5,346 nt of DNA from an uncultured Collinsella sp. (GCA_905197585.1 CAJJZO010000134.1:1-5346); one strand, 5' to 3'; shown: positions 1 through 5,323, counted from the first letter of the stretch. The notes: a model not told the origin generated them from the sequence alone. Numbers and translations are program-made.

Positions 1-28
1 CCGAAGCGACGCCGAGTTGCACGGTAAC

Positions 29-57
29 TTGAAACTATATTCTCTGGGGAGAATAAT
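29..57 (+). promoter_or_regulatory. Candidate promoter of the mod operon
   Basis: TTGAAA at 29-34 and AATAAT at 52-57 are separated by 17 bases. Each box differs from the sigma-70-type consensus at one position, and the spacing is ideal. Transcription would start near 64, leaving a leader of roughly 87 bases before modA. The spacer contains a perfect inverted repeat (38-55) that runs into the -10 box, an arrangement expected of a repressor operator. An alternative -10, TATAAT at 85-90, is perfect but has no good -35 at 16-18 bases. Which of the two is used cannot be decided from sequence. Confidence 0.5.
38..55. promoter_or_regulatory. Inverted repeat in promoter spacer, possible operator
   Basis: TATTCTC (38-44) and GAGAATA (49-55) are perfect 7-base inverted arms around TGGG. 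The repeat lies between the candidate -35 and -10 boxes and overlaps the -10, so a bound protein would block polymerase. Molybdate uptake operons are often controlled by ModE-type regulators, but this does not match the E. coli ModE site as I remember it, so no regulator is named. Because ATTTCTC follows, it could instead be a weak terminator of an unseen upstream gene. Confidence 0.4.
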
Positions 58-72
58 TTCTCACAATCATTA

Positions 73-106
73 TTCGCGCGAAAGTATAATCTGATTGCAG
101 ATTATA
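73..106. repeat. Palindrome and long inverted repeat in modA leader
   Basis: TTCGCGCGAA (73-82) is a perfect 10-base palindrome. Immediately after it, TATAATCTG (85-93) and CAGATTATA (98-106) form perfect 9-base arms around ATTG. The left arm contains a perfect TATAAT. As DNA the repeat could be an operator over a second promoter. As RNA transcribed from the promoter at 29-57 it would be a stable 9-bp stem with a 4-base loop in the modA leader. The sequence does not say which role applies. Confidence 0.45.
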
Positions 107-150
107 GCCCGCGGTGGGGTACCCGGGCACAAGGTCCGAAAGGGTTGAAT

Positions 151-1023
151 ATGTTCGATATGGTTTCTCGCCGCGGATTCGTCTCGCTTTCTGCTGTCGC
201 CGCTGCCGGCCTTGGTCTTGCCGGCTGCTCGGGCAGCAAGACGTCCGAGCCGGCCGGATCCGATGCCGGTTCTGCCAAGGCATCTTCCAAGAAAGCTGTC
301 GAGCTGCAAGTCTTTGCCGCCAACTCGCTCGAGAAGGCTCTGCCCGAGGTCCAAGAGCTTTACACCGACCAGACCGGCACCACCTTTGCCGACACGCAGT
401 TTAAGGCCTCCGGCGACCTCGTTGAGCAGATGCGTGCCGGCGCCACGGTCGACGTGCTCATCACGGCCTCCAAGGGCACCATGGATGACGCTGAGACCGC
501 CGAGCTCGTCGATGCCGATCCACGGCAGGATATTTACGACAACGACATCGTGATCATTCGCGCCGAGGGCTCCGACACCAAGGTCGAGGCCATTGCCGAC
601 GTTGCGAACCTGGAAGGCATGATTGCCATTGGCGACGCCAAGACCGTTCCCGCCGGCAAGTACGCTAACCAGGCCCTGGCCTCCGTGGGCCTCTACACCG
701 GCATCGAGGGCGACGACGGCGAGTATGCTCCCGAGATCGCCGACAAGGTCGCACTGGCCGATAAGGTCGGCACCGCTGCGTCTTACGTCTCTACAGGCGA
801 CTGCGTGGCCGGTTTTGTCTACAGCTCCGATATCTTCCGCTACGACGGCATCGAGGAGGCCTTCGTGTGCCCCGAGGATTCGCACAAGCCCATCGTGTAC
901 CCGGGTGCCGTTGCCGAGAGCTCCGAGCATGACGACGAGGCCAAGGCGTTCATCGACTTCTGTCTGACCAACAAGAAAGCTCAGAAGATTTGGGCTAAGT
1001 ACGGCTTTGAACTTTCCGCGTAG
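151..1023 (+). CDS. modA: ModA, molybdate-binding lipoprotein of ABC importer
   Basis: This is the extracytoplasmic substrate-binding protein that captures molybdate (possibly tungstate) and delivers it to ModB. The 290-residue product starts with a twin-arginine motif, SRRGF (residues 6-10), a hydrophobic stretch, and a lipobox LAGC with the lipidated cysteine at 26. It is therefore probably a Tat-exported lipoprotein on the outer face of the membrane. A Ser/Ala/Lys-rich linker (27-49) precedes the binding fold. Family ligand-contact regions are visible: AANSL (56-60), KASG (85-88), TVPAGKY (165-171) and a tyrosine in GFVYSSD (224). ATG at 151 is chosen over the in-frame TTG at 145 because GAAAGGG (138-144) sits 6 bases before ATG but directly abuts TTG. 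It is the first gene of a modABC operon. Assignment to the ModA family is firm; molybdate versus tungstate preference cannot be read. Confidence 0.93.
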   Translation: MFDMVSRRGFVSLSAVAAAGLGLAGCSGSKTSEPAGSDAGSAKASSKKAVELQVFAANSLEKALPEVQELYTDQTGTTFADTQFKASGDLVEQMRAGATVDVLITASKGTMDDAETAELVDADPRQDIYDNDIVIIRAEGSDTKVEAIADVANLEGMIAIGDAKTVPAGKYANQALASVGLYTGIEGDDGEYAPEIADKVALADKVGTAASYVSTGDCVAGFVYSSDIFRYDGIEEAFVCPEDSHKPIVYPGAVAESSEHDDEAKAFIDFCLTNKKAQKIWAKYGFELSA

Positions 1024-1081
1024 TGCGGCTTGGCGCGATAATTCCATCGTTTTGCGTTTCACTCCGTCCTTGTATTCTCTT

Positions 1082-1094
1082 GGAGCTTTTCGTG
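1082..1094 (+). promoter_or_regulatory. Ribosome-binding site that sets the modB start (GTG)
   Basis: TGGAG at 1081-1085 lies 6 bases before a GTG codon at 1092. The longest open frame begins at a GTG overlapping the modA stop (1023) but has no Shine-Dalgarno sequence there. Starting at 1092 gives a textbook signal peptide (basic MLNRFR, hydrophobic core, AFA-G cleavage site), which the longer version would bury behind 23 extra residues. An ATG at 1110 lacks a ribosome-binding site. Confidence 0.75.
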
Positions 1095-2534
1095 CTTAAT
1101 AGATTCCGCATGCTTGTCGCCTGTGCTTTGACCTTCGCGCTTTGTTGGGTGCCGGGATTTGCGTTTGCTGGGGACACTGAGGACGGGGCCCAGGTTGCTG
1201 CGACCGCTCATGGGCTTTCCTATGGGATCGAGGGTTTTGAGCGGTTGGCCAAGGGGACAGCCCGTATCATGGAGGGCCAGCCTGAGGGCTACCGGTTTCC
1301 CGTTGACGAGGACGTGGACCTTGTAGTGGCGCCTGCTGCCGATCGCGTTGTGGTGTGGATATCGCCCAAGGCGGTCGAGAAATATGGATTGGATCCGCAG
1401 GACAACGAGTGCGTATCGGGTCTCAAGGCCCTTGTCTGTGAGCTCGACAGCGCAAACTGCATGGGGGGTGCGCAGCTAGGGGACGTGGATCTTCCTTGGT
1501 ATGTCACGGCGGAAACAACGTTTGATGCCGGTGGGTATACCTATGGCTTTGACGAGCGCGGTGCGGATGGGGACCGCTATGTGGTGATTGCATCGGCCTC
1601 GGGTGATGCCAAGGGCGGCGCGCGTTGGCTTGATAGCGCTCAAATGGTAGAGGCATCGTCTGTCGTGTTGCGGAATGAGCAGGGGCCCTTGACCTCACTG
1701 GCCTCCTTTTTAGGCGACATCGACTATCGACCGTTTTGGGTGTCCATAAAAACGAGCGGCCTTGCCCTGTTGATCTCCTTTGCGCTGGGCCTGTTCGCCG
1801 CGTGGAAGACTATGGGTACCTCGAGTCGCATCAAGGGTCTGCTCGACTCGGTCTTTACCATCCCTATGGTGCTGCCGCCCACGGTCTGCGGCTTTCTGCT
1901 CCTCATGCTGTTTGGCCGCTCGACCGGGGTGGGCCAGTGGCTCATCGCGCACGGCGTCTCGATCGTCTTTACCTGGCCCGCGGCGGTGATATCTGCCGTC
2001 GTTGTGTCGTTTCCGCTGGTCTACCGCACGGCGCTCGGAGCCTTCGAGAGCCTCGACACGCAGATGCTCGACGCCGCACGAACCTTGGGATGGTCCGAAC
2101 GTCGCATCTTTGCCAAGCTCATGATGCCCCTTGGGTGGCCTTCTATTGCCGCCGGTACGGTCCTCGCCTTTGCCCGCGCCATGGGAGAGTTTGGTTGCAC
2201 GCTGTTCTTTGCGGGCAACTACGCCGGCATTACCCAGACCATCCCTATTGCCATCTACTTTGAATGGATGGGCGGCAACACCTCGGTGGCCCTCTTTTGG
2301 GTCGTGGTCGTAATTGCGTTCAGTTTCCTGGTCATCCTATTCATCAACATGTACACGGCGCATTCGCAAAAGTATCGCGAGCGCGGCCTGTCCCGCGCGG
2401 AGCGCAAGCAGGCCAAGCAGCTGGGCGGCCAGACCGATTCGCTCGACCCAGTCGGCGGCGATGCGCTGCGTATCGATCGCGAGGCGTTGGCCGAGCTTAT
2501 GCGCGATGACACGGTCGCAAAGGGAGGTCGATAA
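1092..2534 (+). CDS. modB: ModB, molybdate ABC permease with extra N-terminal domain
   Basis: This is the membrane channel subunit of the molybdate importer, 480 residues from GTG 1092; E. coli ModB is about 230. Residues 1-26 look like a signal peptide or first membrane anchor. Residues 27 to about 215 form a soluble, presumably extracytoplasmic domain that I do not recognise, with cysteines at 107, 116 and 123. The permease core follows, with hydrophobic segments near 219-238, 252-275, 290-312, 350-372 and 398-420. The ABC permease coupling loop (DAARTLG, 327-333) and the conserved FARAMGEFG (360-368) and TQTIPIAIY (381-389) motifs are present. A charged 57-residue cytoplasmic tail ends the protein. 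Topology is self-consistent: the coupling loop inside puts the domain preceding segment one outside. The gene lies 68 bases after modA and 3 bases before modC. The core is certain; the role of the extra domain is unknown. Confidence 0.9.
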   Translation: MLNRFRMLVACALTFALCWVPGFAFAGDTEDGAQVAATAHGLSYGIEGFERLAKGTARIMEGQPEGYRFPVDEDVDLVVAPAADRVVVWISPKAVEKYGLDPQDNECVSGLKALVCELDSANCMGGAQLGDVDLPWYVTAETTFDAGGYTYGFDERGADGDRYVVIASASGDAKGGARWLDSAQMVEASSVVLRNEQGPLTSLASFLGDIDYRPFWVSIKTSGLALLISFALGLFAAWKTMGTSSRIKGLLDSVFTIPMVLPPTVCGFLLLMLFGRSTGVGQWLIAHGVSIVFTWPAAVISAVVVSFPLVYRTALGAFESLDTQMLDAARTLGWSERRIFAKLMMPLGWPSIAAGTVLAFARAMGEFGCTLFFAGNYAGITQTIPIAIYFEWMGGNTSVALFWVVVVIAFSFLVILFINMYTAHSQKYRERGLSRAERKQAKQLGGQTDSLDPVGGDALRIDREALAELMRDDTVAKGGR

Positions 2535-2537
2535 GCC

Positions 2538-3608
2538 ATGTCGCTCGTTCTGGATATCAAAAAGCGCTATCCCGGCTTTACTCTCGACATTCAGCTCGAG
2601 GCTGGCGAGGAGCGCGTGGCGCTGCTGGGTGCCTCGGGTTGTGGCAAGAGCTGTACGCTGCGCTGCATTGCCGGCGTGGAGACGCCCGGCGAGGGCAAGA
2701 TCGTCGTCAACGGCGTGACCTTTTTTGACTCGTCGGCGGGCATCAACCTGTCGCCCCAGGAGCGCAAATGCGCCCTGCTGTTCCAAAACTATCAGCTCTT
2801 TCCCAACATGACGGTGGCCGATAACGTATGCGCCGGTGTAAAGGGCGCGGGCGACGCCGTGGCGCGCAAAAGGCTGGCCGAGCGCTATCTGGGCATTTTC
2901 GGTCTAGCCGATTTTGCCGACCGCTACCCCGCGCGACTCTCGGGCGGGCAGCAGCAACGCGTGGCGCTTGCCCGTATGGTGGCGGCGCATCCGGGCATTT
3001 TTATGTTCGACGAGCCCATGAGCGCGCTCGATTCCTATCTTAAGAGCGCGCTCGAGCAGAACATGCTCGACCTGTTCGACGTGTGCAACCGCACCGTGAT
3101 CTATGTGAGCCACGACATCGATGAAGCGTGCCGCCTCTGCCAGCGCATCTGCGTGATGCACGACGGGCATGTTGAGGAGATCGGCTCCATCGAGGACGTG
3201 GTCCGTCGTCCGCAGACGCTGGCGGCGCTGCGCCTGACGGGGTGCAAGAACACAAGCCGGGCGCGCAAGATCGGGCCCGAGGAAGTTGAGGCGCTCGATT
3301 GGGGCATGACCTTTAACGTGGGTCGCGAGGTTCCCGATAATGTGGCGTACCTGGGCATTCGCGCAAGCTACTTCCATGTTGACAATCGCGCTGAGCGGGG
3401 CCGCAACAGCTATGACTTGCATGTGGCCCGCGTGAGTGATTCGCGCTTTGAGCGGCTGGTGTTGCTGGACGTGCCGCGCGTCGATGCGCCCACGCGTCTG
3501 CAGTGGAAGGTCAACAAGGTGGACATGCCTGTCGACGAGCTGCCGCAAACAGGTGAGACGCTGCGCATGCATTTTGATGCCAGCAGGATCCATTTGGTTT
3601 GTCGATAG
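2538..3608 (+). CDS. modC: ModC, ATPase of molybdate ABC importer
   Basis: This is the cytoplasmic nucleotide-binding subunit that powers molybdate import by dimerising on the ModB coupling loops. In the 356-residue product all ABC motifs are intact: Walker A GASGCGKS (31-38), Q-loop QNYQLFP (83-89), signature LSGGQQQR (134-141), Walker B FMFDEP (155-160), D-loop SALD (162-165) and switch histidine H192 in SHD. After residue 235 comes a C-terminal region of about 120 residues, beginning TGCKN, with LGIRASYF (272-279) resembling the LGIRPE stretch of TOBE-like regulatory domains. A full oxyanion-binding Mop repeat is not obvious. The start is supported by AGGGAGG (2521-2527) 10 bases upstream. 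It sits 3 bases after the modB stop, so translation is probably coupled. It is the last gene of the operon, followed by a terminator candidate. Confidence 0.92.
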   Translation: MSLVLDIKKRYPGFTLDIQLEAGEERVALLGASGCGKSCTLRCIAGVETPGEGKIVVNGVTFFDSSAGINLSPQERKCALLFQNYQLFPNMTVADNVCAGVKGAGDAVARKRLAERYLGIFGLADFADRYPARLSGGQQQRVALARMVAAHPGIFMFDEPMSALDSYLKSALEQNMLDLFDVCNRTVIYVSHDIDEACRLCQRICVMHDGHVEEIGSIEDVVRRPQTLAALRLTGCKNTSRARKIGPEEVEALDWGMTFNVGREVPDNVAYLGIRASYFHVDNRAERGRNSYDLHVARVSDSRFERLVLLDVPRVDAPTRLQWKVNKVDMPVDELPQTGETLRMHFDASRIHLVCR

Positions 3609-3619
3609 CGCCGGGTAAT

Positions 3620-3656
3620 GCCGTCGGGGGATTATAAGCCTCGACGGCTTTCTCTT
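3620..3656 (+). terminator. Intrinsic terminator candidate after modC
   Basis: GCCGTCGGGG (3620-3629) pairs with CCTCGACGGC (3639-3648), giving a 10-bp stem with one G-U pair and a 9-base loop. The tail is TTTCTCTT (3649-3656), U-rich but interrupted. It begins 12 bases after the modC stop, so it most likely ends the mod operon transcript. Confidence 0.65.
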
Positions 3657-3675
3657 GCCTCTCGCCGAATGAGGG

Positions 3676-3703
3676 ATGACAAACTCTTACCAATAAAGAT
3701 AAT
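3676..3703 (+). promoter_or_regulatory. Candidate promoter for the reductase leader
   Basis: ATGACA (3676-3681) and GATAAT (3698-3703) are separated by 16 bases, each one mismatch from consensus. They lie in an AT-rich stretch (about 3675-3715) that stands out from the surrounding GC-rich DNA and directly follows the modC terminator. Transcription would start near 3710, giving a leader of about 330 bases before the reductase gene at 4040. Confidence 0.5.
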
Positions 3704-3740
3704 TATTTATTAGACAACGGAACACGACGCTGTCGTACGA

Positions 3741-3778
3741 ATGTCAACGGTGTTCGCATGGTCGATGACCGTTGATAT
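3741..3778 (+). promoter_or_regulatory. Strong stem-loop in the leader (or operator dyad)
   Basis: ATGTCAACGGT (3741-3751) pairs with ACCGTTGATAT (3768-3778) over 11 positions with one G-U pair and a 16-base loop. A smaller hairpin, ACGAC-GCT-GTCGT (3724-3736), precedes it. GTTGAC at 3780-3785 is also complementary to GTCAAC (3743-3748), so an alternative pairing is possible. The structure lies between the promoter candidate and the first small reading frame. It may act in RNA or as a protein-binding dyad. Confidence 0.4.
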
Positions 3779-3811
3779 AGTTGACCTTAACTTGTAAAGG
3801 AGGGTGCGCAC

Positions 3812-3880
3812 ATGCCGCAGACGACATACATTCGCCGCGTTGCCGCGCGTGCCCTATATATGGCTCGGAGTCGCATATGA
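3812..3880 (+). CDS. Possible 22-residue leader peptide / small protein
   Basis: A short reading frame of 22 codons begins at ATG 3812, 7 bases after AAAGGAGGG (3796-3804). This is the best Shine-Dalgarno sequence in the window and is otherwise unexplained in this long non-coding stretch. The peptide starts MPQTTYIRR and is rich in arginine (5 of 22) and alanine, suggesting a small cationic helix. Its TGA stop overlaps the ATG of a second frame (ATGA at 3877-3880). I do not recognise the peptide. It could be a regulatory leader peptide for the reductase gene or a remnant. The ribosome-binding site is seen; expression is inferred. Confidence 0.4.
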   Translation: MPQTTYIRRVAARALYMARSRI

Positions 3881-4002
3881 GCAGGTATGTTCACGGCTCC
3901 GGGAGAGACGACGCACAACTAAATAATCGACCGCAAAGCAGGTTCCCTAAAATTCCGGGTTTGAGCACGGCCGGGCAATCGCCGTCCGTCGTGCATCGAT
4001 AA
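3877..4002 (+). CDS. Possible 41-residue small frame coupled to the first
   Basis: This frame begins at ATG 3877 inside the ATGA overlap with the 22-codon frame, with GGAG (3867-3870) 6 bases upstream. The product starts MSRYVHGSGRDD and is polar, with no cysteine, membrane segment or known motif. It ends at TAA 4000-4002, inside the 5' arm of a terminator-like hairpin, 37 bases before the reductase start. The open frame could be extended to a TTG at 3781, but that start has no ribosome-binding site and would run through the AAAGGAGGG of the first frame. It may be chance; the coupling and stop position are the only support. Confidence 0.25.
   Translation: MSRYVHGSGRDDAQLNNRPQSRFPKIPGLSTAGQSPSVVHR
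3965..3994 (+). promoter_or_regulatory. GC-rich hairpin in the reductase leader
   Basis: GCACGGC (3965-3971) pairs with GTCGTGC (3988-3994), with one G-U pair, and an inner GGC-AATC-GCC stem (3974-3983) stacks within. A competing fold pairs ACGGC (3967-3971) with GCCGT (3981-3985). It stands directly before the terminator-like hairpin, so the two together form a structured end to the leader. Confidence 0.35.
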
Positions 4003-4019
4003 CGCTGTTATTCGTTTTT
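3997..4019 (+). terminator. Terminator-like hairpin before the reductase gene (attenuator?)
   Basis: CGATAAC (3997-4003) pairs with GTTATTCG (4007-4014) across a GCT loop, 7 bp with one bulged T, and TTTTT (4015-4019) follows at once. The stem is short and AT-rich, so as a terminator it would be weak or conditional. It lies between the leader and the reductase start, where a hairpin plus U-run would end transcription before the gene. This is the usual layout of an attenuator. The stop codon of the 41-codon frame lies in its 5' arm. Confidence 0.35.
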
Positions 4020-4039
4020 GGTTCGAGAGGGGAACCGCC
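4020..4039 (+). promoter_or_regulatory. Reductase ribosome-binding site inside a hairpin
   Basis: The Shine-Dalgarno region GAGAGGGG (4025-4032) is flanked by GGTTC (4020-4024) and GAACC (4032-4036), a 5-bp stem that places it in the loop. GGGAACC (4030-4036) is also a perfect 7-base complement of GGTTCCC at 3941-3947, so a second, longer-range pairing could bury it. The two pairings exclude each other, as expected of a switchable ribosome-binding site. Confidence 0.4.
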
Positions 4040-5323
4040 ATGGCTGAAGAATTTGATTTCCATCCGATGTGGGAGAGCCTCGGCATGAATCTTGCCGACC
4101 ACGATATGCTGCTGGGCGCCGTGGGCCAGATGTACGGCGATATGTTCCTGACGCAGAACAATCGCCCCAAGTCCACGTCCTACCTGGACTTTGTGGCCAC
4201 CAACATCCACAGTGGCCGTATTAAGGAGATGCTCGACAAGAAGGAGGCTGGCGAGGCCACCAAGATCGTCGGTTCGTTCTGCGTGTACGTTCCCGAGGAG
4301 ATTGTACTTGCCTGTGACGGCATTCCCGTGGGTCTGTGCTCGGGTGCCGATTGGGCAACCGATAAGGTTGAGGAGCACCTGCCACGCAACACTTGTCCGC
4401 TCATCAAGAGCTTTGCCGGCTTTAAGCTGGGCGAGGTCTGCCCCTACATTGAGTCGAGTGACCTGGTGGTAGGCGAGAACACCTGCGATGGCAAGAAGAA
4501 GGCCTACGAGTTCTTTGCCACGCAAAAGAACATGTACGTTATGGATATTCCCAACGTGCACGATGAGTCGACGCTCGTGACCTGGAAGGCCGAGGTCAAG
4601 AAGCTCGCCGCCAAGATCGAGGAGGAGTGTGGCGTTACGATTACGCCTGAGCGTCTGAAGGCCGCTATCCACGCCGTCAATGAGAAGCGTCGCGCCCTGC
4701 AGCGCCTCGCTGCCACGCGCGCTGCCGACCCAGCGCCCATCAGCGGTCTCGACAGCCTGCTGACCGTTCAGGCCGCCTTTATGGACGACACACCGCGTCT
4801 GACCGGAGCCATCAACGATATGGCGGCTGAGTGCGAGCAGCGTGTCGAGGCCGGCGAGGGCGTGGCGCCCAAGGGGACCAAGCGCATCCTGTACACCGGT
4901 ACGCCCATGGCCGTGCCCAACTGGAAGCTGTTCAACCTCATTGAGAAGGCCGGCGGCGTTGTGGTAGGCGAGGAGTCCTGCACGGGCTCGCGCTACTACA
5001 AGGATTTGGTCGACGAGTCCGGCGAGACGGTCGACGAGATGCTCGACGCCATCGCCGAGCGCTACTTTAAGATCAACTGCGCCGTCTTTACGCCCAACAA
5101 TCAGCGTATGAAGGACATTGTCCAGATGGCCAAGGACCTGCATGTCGACGGCATCGTCGACGTGGCCCTGCAGTTCTGCACGCTCTATGAGATGGAGTCG
5201 TTTGCCGTGGAGAAGGCTGCCGAGGAGGCAGGCATTCCGTTTATGCACATCACGACCGACTACGCCGGCGAGGATGCCGGTCAGCTCCAGACCCGCATCG
5301 AGGCCTTCCTCGAGACGATTTAG
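4040..5323 (+). CDS. Double-cubane-cluster anaerobic reductase (YjiM/DCCP type)
   Basis: This 427-residue protein belongs to the 2-hydroxyacyl-CoA dehydratase D-component superfamily. It closely fits the branch containing E. coli YjiM and the double-cubane cluster protein (DCCP) of Carboxydothermus. DCCPs bind an [8Fe-9S] cluster and reduce small molecules at very low potential using electrons from an ATP-driven partner; the physiological substrate is unknown. Diagnostic stretches are FCVYVPEEIVLACDGIPVGL (80-99), LPRNTCPLIKS (114-124), CPYIESSDLVVGENTCDGKKK (134-154), GEESCTGSRYY (310-320) and LQFCTLYEM (378-386). Likely cluster ligands, by analogy, are C81, C119, C149 in the first half and C314, C347, C380 in the second; C92, C100, C134, C197 and C265 are extra. 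The protein is cytoplasmic, with no signal sequence. A true 2-hydroxyacyl-CoA dehydratase would normally have a second subunit and CoA-transferase neighbours, which are not seen. The partner ATPase is also absent here. GAGAGGGG precedes the ATG. Confidence 0.92.
   Translation: MAEEFDFHPMWESLGMNLADHDMLLGAVGQMYGDMFLTQNNRPKSTSYLDFVATNIHSGRIKEMLDKKEAGEATKIVGSFCVYVPEEIVLACDGIPVGLCSGADWATDKVEEHLPRNTCPLIKSFAGFKLGEVCPYIESSDLVVGENTCDGKKKAYEFFATQKNMYVMDIPNVHDESTLVTWKAEVKKLAAKIEEECGVTITPERLKAAIHAVNEKRRALQRLAATRAADPAPISGLDSLLTVQAAFMDDTPRLTGAINDMAAECEQRVEAGEGVAPKGTKRILYTGTPMAVPNWKLFNLIEKAGGVVVGEESCTGSRYYKDLVDESGETVDEMLDAIAERYFKINCAVFTPNNQRMKDIVQMAKDLHVDGIVDVALQFCTLYEMESFAVEKAAEEAGIPFMHITTDYAGEDAGQLQTRIEAFLETI

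Noticed and set aside
1..27. Possible last codons of an upstream gene ending at TAA 25-27
   Set aside because: Eight codons of basic residues are too few to support a coding call.
70..1062. A 330-residue open frame on the minus strand across modA
   Set aside because: It is the antisense shadow of modA, caused by GC-rich codon bias; its product is low-complexity Gly/Val/Leu with no family features, and modA has clear motifs and a ribosome-binding site.
1023..1091. Longer modB starting at the GTG that overlaps the modA stop
   Set aside because: There is no Shine-Dalgarno there, and the extra 23 residues would sit ahead of a clear signal peptide; GTG 1092 has GGAG at 6 bases.
3781..4002. A 73-residue frame from TTG 3781 with a CxxxC and CxxC pattern resembling a zinc ribbon
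   Set aside because: There is no ribosome-binding site before the TTG, and the frame runs through the strong AAAGGAGGG used by the overlapping 22-codon frame. Only its distal part from ATG 3877 is kept as a weak candidate.
4020..4036. GGTTCGAG...AACC looks like a tRNA T-arm
   Set aside because: There is no matching acceptor, D-arm or anticodon stem in the flanks, and the stem lies over the reductase ribosome-binding site.
4025..4039. GAGGGGAACCGCC resembles the T-box sequence AGGGUGGNACCGCG
   Set aside because: It differs at key positions, directly abuts the start codon, and the downstream gene is not an aminoacyl-tRNA synthetase or amino-acid gene; no T-box stem I was found.
3609..4039. 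CRISPR array, insertion sequence or tRNA in the large intergenic region
   Set aside because: There are no regularly spaced direct repeats, no terminal inverted repeats with a transposase, and no cloverleaf fold.
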